From a virus: DNA of 38,176 nt. The stretch's first letter is position 1. Every line of letters starts with the position of its first letter. Below the pieces are notes generated by a model, which was not told the origin of the DNA, searched no databases, and saw only the letters and a list, made by a program, of their open reading frames with translations. Shown in pieces: positions 13,461 to 21,808 of this stretch. The stretch lies in IMG/VR virus record IMGVR_UViG_3300025736_000076, positions 1-38,176 of that record. One strand, 5' to 3'. The position numbers were made by a program, and so were the translations under genes.

Positions 13461-13652
13461 ATGATACCACTAACACATGATACAGTAGACAAGGAATTGA
13501 GGGCAGTTATGAATGATGTCCAAAGGTATGGGGTATTGATTCAGGCGCTTGATGATATGGATGTGTATAATGGCTATGCGTATAATAATAGGATAGACTT
13601 TCGCGGGTTTTGGCATGAGGTATCTAACTGGAATGGTGAATTAATGGTATAA
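13461..13652 (+). CDS. Hypothetical protein
   Basis: 63 residues, MIPLTHDTVDKELRAVMNDV..., helical first half, aromatic second half (FRGFWHEVSNWNGE). Weak SD (GAGAG). The gene's end carries the late promoter. No family recognised. Confidence 0.5.
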   Translation: MIPLTHDTVDKELRAVMNDVQRYGVLIQALDDMDVYNGYAYNNRIDFRGFWHEVSNWNGELMV

Positions 13653-13653
13653 T
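13645..13653 (+). promoter_or_regulatory. Late structural promoter, perfect extended -10 (TGGTATAAT)
   Basis: The best promoter in the window: TG-G-TATAAT with hexamer 13648-13653 at the end of the previous gene. The predicted start is about 13660. The short leader carries a GNRA-capped hairpin and then an intrinsic terminator before the head/tail genes. Confidence 0.65.
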
Positions 13654-13663
13654 ATTTGAAACA

Positions 13664-13681
13664 GCAATCCGCGAGGCTTGC
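13664..13681 (+). promoter_or_regulatory. Leader hairpin with GCGA tetraloop
   Basis: GCAATCC (13664-13670) and GGCTTGC (13675-13681) pair with one T/C mismatch around a GCGA (GNRA) loop, starting four bases after the predicted transcription start. A promoter-proximal hairpin followed by a terminator suggests an antitermination-type leader; that is inference. Confidence 0.4.
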
Positions 13682-13704
13682 ATTAATCAAGAGTAGTCAA
13701 ACTG

Positions 13705-13740
13705 CCCACTCCTTTAACAGGAGTGGGTATTTATTTATTA
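13705..13740 (+). terminator. Intrinsic terminator in the late leader
   Basis: CCCACTCCT (13705-13713), loop TTAAC, AGGAGTGGG (13719-13727): a perfect 9-bp stem followed by TATTTATTTATTA. It lies downstream of the promoter at 13648 and upstream of the structural genes, so it either ends early transcripts or must be read through for late expression. Confidence 0.75.
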
Positions 13741-13752
13741 AGGAGAGTAATT

Positions 13753-14052
13753 ATGGGATTCAATCCTCCATCGTAGAGAACAGGGCATAACATAATAGCA
13801 ACAGCAGGAACAGCAGAACAATGTACGGCTGCCGCAGTATTGCAGGGAGCAATAGCGGTATTCAGAGCAAGGTCAACCAATACAGGCATTTTGTTTATTG
13901 GTTATGACAAAGACGATGCAGAAACTAATAACTTCTCAATCATTCCTGCTGGGAGCATTGGGCTTCAGGTGGATAATATCAGTGATGTTTGGGTAGATGC
14001 CGCTGAAGACGGGGATATTATTGAATGGATGTATGAAGTAGCGACTGAATAA
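13753..14052 (+). pseudogene. Structural-type gene interrupted by an in-frame amber at codon 8
   Basis: From ATG 13753 (SD AAGGAGAG) the frame reads MGFNPPS-TAG-RTGHNIIATAGTAEQ... and stays open to TAA 14050-14052, 99 residues plus the stop. The post-stop part (IAVFRARSTNTGILFIGYDK, SIGLQVDNISDVWVDAAEDG) reads as an ordinary folded small phage protein and has no good start of its own. A CAG-to-TAG change is the simplest cause. Readthrough, host suppression or an internal non-ATG start (TTG 13840) are alternatives. The following gene overlaps it by TAATG-type coupling. Confidence 0.65.
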
Positions 14053-14648
14053 TGGCAGTACATGAGCCTGGAGATCCATTTGTAACGCTTGCTTGGAAAT
14101 GGGGCATGATAATTGCTGGTGATAGTTTTTATGACTACTACCGCAGGGCAGGGACAAACCTTGTTCAATGTCGGGTTGTTGAGAGCCAATCCCACCCAGC
14201 AGGCTCGTATTCAGAAGAGTTTGCAACGGTAACAGGTACGATAGAAGTATTAAGGTTCTGGTCATTCTTCTACAATGTGGATGATGTAACAGGCGCACCA
14301 ACTAAAGTACATTTTGACCTGTATGATCGGACGAACATTGTGGACATAACACTGGATGGAGTAGATTGCACAGGAGTTACAGTTCAATCTTTGTTAGGAA
14401 GGATCGATAAAAGTAATGCAGTGGCACACTTAATGGATACTGACCAGGTAAGGATAGTGGATGGAGCAGTAGGTTTAGAGTTGAGCGCACCGTTAATAGT
14501 GTCAGCTAAATATGGAGCAGATACAAGAATGAGATTTAACTATACAACGGATGGAACTGCAATGGATTTTCAAATCTGCTGGCAGATCGTATGGAGACCA
14601 TTGATTGAAAGTTATGGAAGGTTGCGCCCTTATTGGCCGCCAACATAG
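14052..14648 (+). CDS. Structural-type beta protein, paralogue 1
   Basis: 198 residues, MAVHEPGDPF... with mostly beta pattern. It shares VRIVDGAVGLELSAPLIV, AKYG, RFNYTTDG and VWRPLIESYG with the next protein, so the two arose by duplication. No domain is recognised. The location between neck and protease genes suggests a virion accessory such as a decoration protein or lectin-like spike. The start overlaps the previous stop. Confidence 0.7.
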   Translation: MAVHEPGDPFVTLAWKWGMIIAGDSFYDYYRRAGTNLVQCRVVESQSHPAGSYSEEFATVTGTIEVLRFWSFFYNVDDVTGAPTKVHFDLYDRTNIVDITLDGVDCTGVTVQSLLGRIDKSNAVAHLMDTDQVRIVDGAVGLELSAPLIVSAKYGADTRMRFNYTTDGTAMDFQICWQIVWRPLIESYGRLRPYWPPT

Positions 14649-14657
14649 GAGAATTGA

Positions 14658-15236
14658 ATGACAGTACATAAACCAGGAAGTATATTAGGATTAGCAGGCC
14701 CGGAAATCGCGGATATGGTTGTCAATTCCGCTTATTGCTATATTTCACAGTTGGGGTCGGTGGCAAGTAAACGGCTTTCTGTTGATGGAACGCCCACTGG
14801 TGCGCAAGACGAGAACTTATTTACTATATCAGGTGGGGTTGAGATACTAAGACTGTCCGGCATATTTACTAATGTTGACGATGTTTCAGCGGTTACGGCG
14901 GCAGGGTTTGACTTGGTTGATGGTGACGCTAATATAGTACAGATCACATCCGCAGCAGGAACCGACCTATCAGCAAGCACGTTGCAAACATCTATTTTGA
15001 GAGTGGCGCAGGCCGGAGTAGCGGTAACTGCTTTGAAGTCTGATCAAGTGCGAATTATTGACGGTGCGGTTGGGTTGGATTTACACGCTCCATTCATTGT
15101 CAATGCAAAATATGGGGGGACCACTTATTTGAGATTCAATTACACATCTGATGGTGGAGGAGCAGAATTCATAATGATATTTGAAGCGGTATGGCGTCCG
15201 TTGATTAGGGAATATGGAGTGGTGGGAATAGCATGA
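14658..15236 (+). CDS. Structural-type beta protein, paralogue 2
   Basis: 192 residues, MTVHKPGSILGLAG... It aligns along most of its length with the upstream protein (VRIIDGAVGLDLHAPFIVNA, YLRFNYTSDGGG, AVWRPLIREYG). SD AGGAG. The stop overlaps the start of a third, gutted copy at 15233. Function unknown; probably virion-associated. Confidence 0.7.
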   Translation: MTVHKPGSILGLAGPEIADMVVNSAYCYISQLGSVASKRLSVDGTPTGAQDENLFTISGGVEILRLSGIFTNVDDVSAVTAAGFDLVDGDANIVQITSAAGTDLSASTLQTSILRVAQAGVAVTALKSDQVRIIDGAVGLDLHAPFIVNAKYGGTTYLRFNYTSDGGGAEFIMIFEAVWRPLIREYGVVGIA

Positions 15237-15325
15237 GCGTACATAATCCAGGCTTTAGAATTAATAACCATTTTCACGTTAGCTGGCGACCACTAACAGA
15301 CAAGGGTTTTTTACGGGCAGTATAA
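15233..15325 (+). pseudogene. Internally deleted third paralogue
   Basis: MSVHNPGFRINNHFHVSWRP LTDKGFLRAV, 30 residues. It keeps the M-x-VH-x-PG start and the C-terminal WRPL of paralogues 1 and 2 (about 195 residues each) but lacks everything between. An in-frame internal deletion of a third tandem copy explains it. Confidence 0.6.
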
Positions 15326-15381
15326 ACGGACATGGATTAGATATGACAATTTGTTTGAAGGATTAGAAAAGGAGTTTAGAT

Positions 15382-15788
15382 ATGGCAGCATACGTAAAAT
15401 TTCAACCGTTCGTAGATTATCTCTGTGATGGGATATGAACCTCAGTTCAGATACACTGCAGGTCGCGCTAACAACTCATGGCAACACACCCGCAGTGGCA
15501 AATGGATTACTGGGGGATTTAACCGAGATCGCTTACACCAATCTTAGCACGCAGGAGATTGTGACGATCAGTTCCACTCAGACAGCAGGCGTTTATAGTC
15601 TGGTCTTGACCGACTTGGTACTCACTGCTTCTGGTGATGTGGCAACCTTCAGGCATGTGGTTGTATTCGATCAGACAGCAACATCAGATCCTTTGATCGC
15701 TTGGTTCGATTACGGATCCGACGTTACCCTGGCCGACGGTGAAACATTCACGATCGATTTCGGCGCTAGTCTATTCTCGTTAGAATAA
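15382..15788 (+). pseudogene. Small structural-type protein split by a one-base frameshift
   Basis: From ATG 15382 (SD AAAGGAG): MAAYVKFQPFVDYLCDGI then TGA at 15436. The adjacent frame continues NLSSDTLQVALTTHGNTPAV... to TAA 15788, with the LADGETFTIDFGASLF ending typical of a common phage structural family that starts M-A-x-Y-x-KFxxFV. One missing base near GATGGGATATGAAC (15427-15440) restores a single protein of about 135 residues. Mutation, sequencing error or programmed shift are all possible. The second half could start at ATG 15435 but has no SD. Confidence 0.65.
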
Positions 15789-15800
15789 AACGAGGTCGTT

Positions 15801-15881
15801 ATGAACGCGACAAACGAATATTTATTTATACCTACCGTGCAGTGCAGGGAATGTGTGCTGTGCGGTAGCAAGGCGTTTTAA
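15801..15881 (+). CDS. 26-residue Cys-rich peptide
   Basis: MNATNEYLFIPTVQCRECVL CGSKAF. It has CRECVLC, a possible metal or disulfide site. The stop overlaps the next start. Weak SD (GAGGTCG). Short, so the call is tentative. Confidence 0.35.
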   Translation: MNATNEYLFIPTVQCRECVLCGSKAF

Positions 15882-17543
15882 ATGGCAGCAGTAAATCCTG
15901 GACTAGCTGGATTAGAGGCATGGTGGCAGTTAGATGAAGCAAACGGTAATGCTATTGACAGTCATTCAAAGGAGCATGATTTAGTCGAAACTGGTGGAAC
16001 GATTGCAAGTACTGAAGGTGGGCGTGATTTTGAGTTAACAGAAACCGAATACTTTACGAGAGCCGACCATGCCGATTTGTCTTTCGCAGACGAGGCATTT
16101 ACGTTGGGGGCGTGGGTAAAATTAGAATCACAGGCTATCCCAGACCAGTATTTCATCGGAAAATGGGATTACGGAAATAATGATAGAGAGTACGCTCTTT
16201 TGTACGACCAAGGCGAAGATAGATATAGGTTCCGGATAAGTAGTAATGGTACGTTAGTAGAACAAGTGCTTGCCAATACTTACGGTGCCGTTCCTGCTAC
16301 GACACAAGCATTTGTTATGGGGTGGCATGACCCTGTTGCAAATAAAATTTACATATCAGTAAATAACGGTGTTGCAGATGAGGTAGCGTGGACAACTGGA
16401 TGCAATGATAATATTTCTGCGTTTGTATTAGGTGCACTTATTACTTCTGCAACGCCGGCTACCTATTTAGATGGTATTATGTGGTCTGCCTTTGTTGCCA
16501 GAAAGATATTTACAGCAGACGAGAGAACGTGGCTTTATAATAGTGGGGTACCGAGAACCTACGCAGAAATAGAGAATATTGGGACGCTTGATGCTGCAGT
16601 TGGTGATTTTGATGTGACTGGTATTGCTGCAAATCCTGAATATGGAAGAAAAATATTCCCAGCTGTTGGCGATTTTGATGTCTCTGAAGTTTCAGCAGAT
16701 TTATTATTCAAACATAAAATGCCTGTAGCAGTTGGCGATTTTGATGTTAGTGGAGTTACCACGAATCTTGAGTACGGTAGAAAATTAGCGACTATAATTG
16801 GAGGTTTTGCAATCGCTGGCACTGAAGCATCATTGCGTGAGTCCGCAATTATTATGCAAGCAGCGATTGGTTCTTATGCACTAACTGGAACCGCTGCCGA
16901 TTTATTACAAGGATATAGTTTTGACGCTGAAGTTGGAGCGTTCACGTTCAGCGGAGTAAATGCTGATCTTTTACAGGGATACGGGTTTGATGCAGAGGTA
17001 GGTGCGTTCACGTTCAGCGGACTTGATGCAAACCTTGAATTTGGCAGGAAATTAGCGGCAGACATAGGATCATACGCATTAACTGGAACTGCCGCAAATT
17101 TACGGGAATCTGATATTGTCATGTCGGCAGCAGTTGGTGAATATCTTTTGACTGGTACAGTAACAGGACTATATCAGGGTTATGGAATGCTTGTAGACGT
17201 TGGTAGTTATGCGATGTCTGGGGTTGAGCCTGACCTACTTTTCAAGCGAATATTTCATGTTGATGTGGGTAGTTATCTTATGACTGGAACTGCGGCCGAT
17301 TTACTATTCAGCCGGAGATTAGCAGCAGAAATCGGTGCATACATACTCACAGGAACAGATGCCTCATTACGAGAATCTGCAATTATTATGTCCGGCGATG
17401 TTGGTTCTTATATAATGACTGGCACTGCGGCATTTATAGCAGTAGTAATGGAGATAGGAAACTTGGCAACTTCAAACGCAGGCGTAGATGGGTTGGTTGC
17501 TTCTAATAGTTATGTGGGAAATGTGGAGATAAGTAATGAGTAA
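15882..17543 (+). CDS. LamG-domain protein with about 13 repeats of 22 residues
   Basis: 553 residues. Residues 1-230 are a concanavalin-like LamG lectin domain (GLEAWWQLDEANGNAIDSHS, LSFADEAFTLGAWVKLES, YISVNNG, YLDGIMWSAFVARKIFTADE). From about 240, a ~22-residue beta unit, consensus x-VGsYxLtGTaAdLlxxrxl, repeats about 13 times before a short tail. This is a likely carbohydrate-binding virion protein in which the repeats form a shaft or bind the capsid. It lies upstream of the protease and capsid, unlike normal tail fibres, so a capsid-borne host- or mucus-binding appendage is plausible but inferred. Confidence 0.8.
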   Translation: MAAVNPGLAGLEAWWQLDEANGNAIDSHSKEHDLVETGGTIASTEGGRDFELTETEYFTRADHADLSFADEAFTLGAWVKLESQAIPDQYFIGKWDYGNNDREYALLYDQGEDRYRFRISSNGTLVEQVLANTYGAVPATTQAFVMGWHDPVANKIYISVNNGVADEVAWTTGCNDNISAFVLGALITSATPATYLDGIMWSAFVARKIFTADERTWLYNSGVPRTYAEIENIGTLDAAVGDFDVTGIAANPEYGRKIFPAVGDFDVSEVSADLLFKHKMPVAVGDFDVSGVTTNLEYGRKLATIIGGFAIAGTEASLRESAIIMQAAIGSYALTGTAADLLQGYSFDAEVGAFTFSGVNADLLQGYGFDAEVGAFTFSGLDANLEFGRKLAADIGSYALTGTAANLRESDIVMSAAVGEYLLTGTVTGLYQGYGMLVDVGSYAMSGVEPDLLFKRIFHVDVGSYLMTGTAADLLFSRRLAAEIGAYILTGTDASLRESAIIMSGDVGSYIMTGTAAFIAVVMEIGNLATSNAGVDGLVASNSYVGNVEISNE

Positions 17544-17829
17544 TACATACGACACTGGCGATTTGGTTAGATTCTCAGCTACTTTCACGGATACTGCTGG
17601 AACTTCAACTAATCCAACAACAACAATATTCAAATATAAAATCAACGAAGAAACAACGGTGGCATTAACTTATGGGGTTGATGCTGAAGTAGTCAGAGAC
17701 GATACCGGAGATTATCATGTTGATCTATTAATAGATACCGAGGGCGAATATAAAGTGCGCTGGGAAGGAACAGGCTTTGTCACAGCCGCAGAAGAAGAGA
17801 AAGTTTATATCATGCAGTCAATCGTATAG
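17536..17829 (+). CDS. Ig-like beta-sandwich protein
   Basis: 97 residues, MSNTYDTGDLVRFSATFTDT AGTSTN..., ending with GDYHVDLLIDTEGEYKVRWEGTG. The spacing of strands and the terminal E-G-x-Y-x-V-R-W-E-G resemble Ig-like/BIG domains in phage virion proteins. It overlaps the LamG gene by 8 bases, so they may act together. Confidence 0.6.
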   Translation: MSNTYDTGDLVRFSATFTDTAGTSTNPTTTIFKYKINEETTVALTYGVDAEVVRDDTGDYHVDLLIDTEGEYKVRWEGTGFVTAAEEEKVYIMQSIV

Positions 17830-17837
17830 GAGATATT

Positions 17838-18908
17838 ATGGAATACAAGTCAATAATTAGTACAAAAGAGGTAGAGGGTAGAAGGGTCACTGGATTTGCT
17901 GCCATCTTCGGCAACATTGATCTGGGCGCAGATCGGATCCATAAGGGTGCGTTTAAGAAAACCATCAAAGAGGGGATGGATCACATCCGCCATCTATGGC
18001 AGCATGAATCCGGTGATCCTCCTATTGCAACGATTATTGACCTGCAAGAAGTGTCACAAAGCAAACTACCAGACACTATCAAAGACAAATTCCCTGAAGC
18101 TACGGGCGGGTTGCTTGTAGAACGGGAATACTTAGACACTCCAAGAGGAGAAGAAGTGCTACAAGGCATCGTAAAAGGTGCAATCAACGAAATGTCATTT
18201 GCCTATGACCCCATAAAATATGATTTTGAGGAAATCAAAGGTCAAGGCCAATTAGTTAGAAATTTACGTGAACTGAGGTTGTTTGATATTTCAGACGTAA
18301 ATTGGGGAATGAATCCAGCCACAGTTGCATCTAAGTCAGCCGTTCAATATAAGGACACTGGAAAAGATGATGGTGAGTGGGTTCCAATAGAGCTTGATGA
18401 TTTTACTAAGGAAAGTTGGGAAGTATTATCAGAAGCTGAAAAGAGCAGAGTAAGAGAACACTATGCTTATGCTGGACAAGACGCTTTTGATGGGTTGAAG
18501 TTTGCTCATCATAGAGTAACAGACAGCGGGGTAGGGCCAGTAGTTTGGAAAGGCGTGGCGATTGCCATGACAGAACTAATGAAACCAGGTTGTGATATTC
18601 CAGACACAGATAGAAAGGGAATATATGACCACCTGGCAGAACATTATAAACAATTCGACAAAGCACCACCCGATTTTAATTTTATTGAAGCCATTAGTAA
18701 GACACTTGCATTGACAGATGTTGAAATTGCAAGCGGTCTGGCTGGATACTTCAACAGTCGGGTAGATGAAATCGGATCACTATTTGCTAATCTAAAAGAA
18801 CTGTTAATAAAAGCCGAGCCGTGGGAAGCTGACAAAGCAAATCCTGCACTCACTAGGATAACACTACAGAGATTAGAGATCATAACAAATCAAATCAAGA
18901 CTATATAA
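17838..18908 (+). CDS. Prohead maturation protease (HK97 type, U35)
   Basis: 356 residues. The N-terminal domain has VTGFAAIFGNIDLGADRIHKGAF, the catalytic-type His in HIRHLWQHE (about 48-56), Ser in GAINEMSFAYDP (about 116-127), and LFDISDVNWGMNPAT. It cleaves the capsid delta domain before expansion. The C-terminal ~190 residues extend beyond the protease and contain a helical GLKFAHHRVTDSGVGPVVWKG/HLAEHYKQF segment often appended to such proteases. SD GGAGAT. Directly followed by its substrate. Confidence 0.9.
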   Translation: MEYKSIISTKEVEGRRVTGFAAIFGNIDLGADRIHKGAFKKTIKEGMDHIRHLWQHESGDPPIATIIDLQEVSQSKLPDTIKDKFPEATGGLLVEREYLDTPRGEEVLQGIVKGAINEMSFAYDPIKYDFEEIKGQGQLVRNLRELRLFDISDVNWGMNPATVASKSAVQYKDTGKDDGEWVPIELDDFTKESWEVLSEAEKSRVREHYAYAGQDAFDGLKFAHHRVTDSGVGPVVWKGVAIAMTELMKPGCDIPDTDRKGIYDHLAEHYKQFDKAPPDFNFIEAISKTLALTDVEIASGLAGYFNSRVDEIGSLFANLKELLIKAEPWEADKANPALTRITLQRLEIITNQIKTI

Positions 18909-18919
18909 AGGATAACAAA

Positions 18920-20218
18920 ATGGATATTAATAAATTAAGAGATCAACTGGAAGCAGTTGTAGCAAAGGCGCAAGTTATAAGCAATGAGTGGGAAGGCAAA
19001 GAAGATGAAATGCCGGAAGATGTTACTGCTGAAATCAGCCGCCTTGTTACTGAAGCTGAAGAGTTGACAAAGAAATTCCAGATGGCGCAGAAACTGGAAG
19101 TAGCAAACGAATTCCTAACTAAAGGGTTGGGATCACGCGTTGCTGTACCAGGAATGGCTGCTGGAGAACAAGCACCAGTACCGACTATGGGATTCAAATC
19201 ATTCGGCGAACAACTTACCAGTATTGCAAAATCAGCCGGTGGGATTATGGATCCGCGATTGATGGAAATTAAGCAGACCGGAATGAGTGAAGGTGTCCCC
19301 GCTGATGGTGGATTCTTAGTTCAGGAAGATTTTGCTTCTGAATTACTCAAACTGACATTTTCTCAGGGTGAGATTCTCAGCCGTGTAAGACGTTTCCCGA
19401 TCAGCGCAAACTCAAACAGCTTGCGTGCTAATTATCTTGATGAGGGCAATCGTGCTGATGGCTCCCGTTGGGGTGGAGTATTAGCTTATTGGAAAGCAGA
19501 AGGCGCACTAAAAGTAGCAAGCAACCCGACTTTCGGCCAGTTGCTACTCGAACTAAACAAGTTGATTGGTCTGTGTTATGCAACCGATGAATTGTTACAG
19601 GATGCTGTAGCATTAGAAGCGATCATCAATTACGCGTTCCAGATGGAATTCACTTACCAATTGGAAGATGCGGTTATCAATGGCACAGGCGCAGGACAGC
19701 CGCTTGGGATTCTAAATGCCCCAGCACTGGTTACTGTTGCTGAAGAAGCAGGACAACCGGCGGACACGCTTGTTAGCGAGAACATCGTTAATATGTGGAG
19801 CCGTATGTATGCACCAAGCCGCAAGAACGCGGTATGGTTCATCAATCAGGACTGCGAACCACAACTGCATAGTATGTATGTGGCAGTTGGCGCAACTGGC
19901 GTTCCCGTATATCTGCCGGCAGGTGGGTTAGCTGGATCACCATTTGCAACGCTTTATGGTCGCCCTGTAATCCCTGTTGAGTATTGTCAGACTGTTGGAA
20001 CACTCGGAGATATTATCTTCGCAGACCTCTCGCAGTATTGGATGATCGACAAGGGCGGTATGCAGCAAGCACAAAGCATTCACGTCAATTTCTTATATGA
20101 CGAAACATGCTTCCGCTTTGTATATCGAGCTGATGGACAACCCGCATGGCCAGGAACATTAACACCAGCAAACAGCGCGGTAACTCTTAGCCCGTTTGTT
20201 GCACTAGAAACAAGATAA
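18920..20218 (+). CDS. Major capsid protein (HK97 fold)
   Basis: 432 residues. The N-terminal ~100 residues are a charged coiled coil (LRDQLEAVVAKAQVISNEWE, EITRLVTEAEEL-like), the scaffold-like delta domain removed by the protease. The capsid domain shows GVPADGGFLVQEDFASELLKL, SRVRRFPISANS, a GKQPxG-like INGTGAGQPLGILNAPAL, AVWFINQDCEPQL and the P-domain FADLSQYWMIDKGG. No separate scaffold gene is present, as expected. Confidence 0.95.
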   Translation: MDINKLRDQLEAVVAKAQVISNEWEGKEDEMPEDVTAEISRLVTEAEELTKKFQMAQKLEVANEFLTKGLGSRVAVPGMAAGEQAPVPTMGFKSFGEQLTSIAKSAGGIMDPRLMEIKQTGMSEGVPADGGFLVQEDFASELLKLTFSQGEILSRVRRFPISANSNSLRANYLDEGNRADGSRWGGVLAYWKAEGALKVASNPTFGQLLLELNKLIGLCYATDELLQDAVALEAIINYAFQMEFTYQLEDAVINGTGAGQPLGILNAPALVTVAEEAGQPADTLVSENIVNMWSRMYAPSRKNAVWFINQDCEPQLHSMYVAVGATGVPVYLPAGGLAGSPFATLYGRPVIPVEYCQTVGTLGDIIFADLSQYWMIDKGGMQQAQSIHVNFLYDETCFRFVYRADGQPAWPGTLTPANSAVTLSPFVALETR

Positions 20219-20232
20219 GGAGATAAATAATT

Positions 20233-20703
20233 ATGTCTAATTTACAACTTCCACAAGGCGGAGCCTTGATTAACGGATTCAAGCCGCAAGTAAATACTGC
20301 GGCCATTGAAGGTGATTGGATCAGTTGCAAAACTGTTCACAAAGCGTTTGTGGTTTTTCACATGGCGCAAGGTGAAGCAACTCAAGCAGTTTTAAGCATC
20401 TATAAAGCAACGGATGTTGCTGCAACAGGTGCGGTGCAAGTAGCCGCAACTATGCCAATTTGGTACAACCTGGATTGTGATACTGACCAGTTTACACGGG
20501 CAACAGACGCGGCAACTTATACGCTGGACGTTGCTTTGAAAACAAAGATCGTGATCTTCCAGGTAGATCCTTCAATTCTTGGAGCATTTGACTGCATAAA
20601 AGGTTATGCGGCAGCTTCAAATATATTGAACATTGTCGGATGTACTTACATCTTAGAGAATCGCTATAAGGGTGATGGTCCTCCTTCGGTGATTATTGAC
20701 TAA
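20233..20703 (+). CDS. Probable capsid decoration / virion protein
   Basis: 156 residues, beta-rich, MSNLQLPQGGALINGFKPQV... It follows the major capsid gene by 14 bases with SD AAGGAGAT and is followed by a very strong hairpin, so it is expressed with the capsid. It has no diagnostic motif. Position and composition suggest an abundant head accessory protein. Confidence 0.6.
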   Translation: MSNLQLPQGGALINGFKPQVNTAAIEGDWISCKTVHKAFVVFHMAQGEATQAVLSIYKATDVAATGAVQVAATMPIWYNLDCDTDQFTRATDAATYTLDVALKTKIVIFQVDPSILGAFDCIKGYAAASNILNIVGCTYILENRYKGDGPPSVIID

Positions 20704-20709
20704 CAAAAC

Positions 20710-20727
20710 GGGGGGAGCAATCCCCCC
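20710..20727 (+). terminator. GC-only hairpin with GCAA tetraloop after the capsid genes
   Basis: GGGGGGA (20710-20716), GCAA, TCCCCCC (20721-20727): a perfect 7-bp stem with a GNRA loop, right after the stop at 20703. No T-run follows (ATATAC), so it may be an mRNA processing or 3'-stability element for the capsid transcript rather than a full terminator. Confidence 0.6.
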
Positions 20728-20745
20728 ATATACAAGGAGTTTAAT

Positions 20746-21798
20746 ATGGGTAAAATAATGCACTCTAAATGGTTCAAAGGTAATATGTCCATTTATGGAG
20801 GCAGCTCGATAGAGCCGACTACGTACGGCGGAGTTGGGGCTGAGGTTGAGTTATATGTCAGCGAACAACGCGGAAACGATACATGGGATGGTCTTTCATA
20901 CGAAAGAGCAAAAGCAACTATCCAGGGCGCGGTAGATGTGGCCAATACAGCGGAATATGCTTTGATTGATGTAAATATTCACGTTGAAGGCGGATACTAT
21001 CTTGAAGATGTATGGTTCTCACGAGTTGGAACAGGACTTGATTACACAGCTATGTTATGGGATGCTGGTGGTATCAACATTGGCGAAATAGGAACTATCC
21101 GCTTAATAGCAGATTCAAATGTTTTCTTGCATGGAACAGCAGCGGCAACAGCACCGACAATTTCAGTTGGTCGGCCAAATGTTGAGATTTATAACTTTGC
21201 AACGATTAAGGCACAGAACGGAGATCCAAAGCCGTGGACAACTCCAGATGGCGCAAACTGTAACCAGTTTGGAATGCCAGCGGTTTTGTTTGAGGATGAC
21301 TTCAATAACGCAGACATTCTGCATGGAGCGGGCAATAACTGTAAGATCGTAAACTGCCGTATTAATGGTGGCGGAAGTGCTGATGGTGGTTGTGTGATGA
21401 ATCTGGGTTCAAAATGGATTCACATTATAGATTGTGTAATCGAATATGGTGATGATTATGGAATCGGTATCGGTGGCAGTTCCAAAGGCAATCCTTCTGA
21501 AAATATCATCAAGGGATGCACATTCCACCAATGCACAGATGCAGACATTCTACATGGAGATGCAGTTGTATTGCATATAAATGATTGCTACTTCGCAAGC
21601 GCAACTGTAACAAAACACTTTGTTCGATTGGCAGCAGGTGGAGCGAGTATATTGGTTACGCTAACAAATTGCAGCACCGCACAAACTACACTTGCCGGAT
21701 TCATTGACGCAAATAACAGTGGTTGTATCGCAAGCGGTATGCACACAGCCGGAGCAGCCGGAGCAAGTGAAATCGGTGATGCTGACTTAACAGGCTAA
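20746..21798 (+). CDS. Right-handed beta-helix protein
   Basis: 350 residues. After AEVELYVSEQRGNDTWDGLSYERAKATIQGAV, the typical pectate-lyase-like opening with a Dxxx(W)DGxSxxxAxxTIQ motif, come parallel beta-helix coils with repeated IVNCRI, IIDCVIEYGDDYGIGIGG, IIKGCTFHQC, HINDCYF. Such proteins are tailspikes or depolymerases. Here it sits between capsid and connector genes, so a capsid-mounted spike is one possibility. No catalytic residues can be assigned. Confidence 0.75.
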   Translation: MGKIMHSKWFKGNMSIYGGSSIEPTTYGGVGAEVELYVSEQRGNDTWDGLSYERAKATIQGAVDVANTAEYALIDVNIHVEGGYYLEDVWFSRVGTGLDYTAMLWDAGGINIGEIGTIRLIADSNVFLHGTAAATAPTISVGRPNVEIYNFATIKAQNGDPKPWTTPDGANCNQFGMPAVLFEDDFNNADILHGAGNNCKIVNCRINGGGSADGGCVMNLGSKWIHIIDCVIEYGDDYGIGIGGSSKGNPSENIIKGCTFHQCTDADILHGDAVVLHINDCYFASATVTKHFVRLAAGGASILVTLTNCSTAQTTLAGFIDANNSGCIASGMHTAGAAGASEIGDADLTG

Positions 21799-21808
21799 AG
21801 GAGATTTG

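Noticed and set aside
13753-14052. Genome-wide TAG reassignment (code 15)
   Set aside because: SSB ends IPF-TAG as its family requires, and TAG also ends other genes with a new SD and start right after it, for example at 17829.
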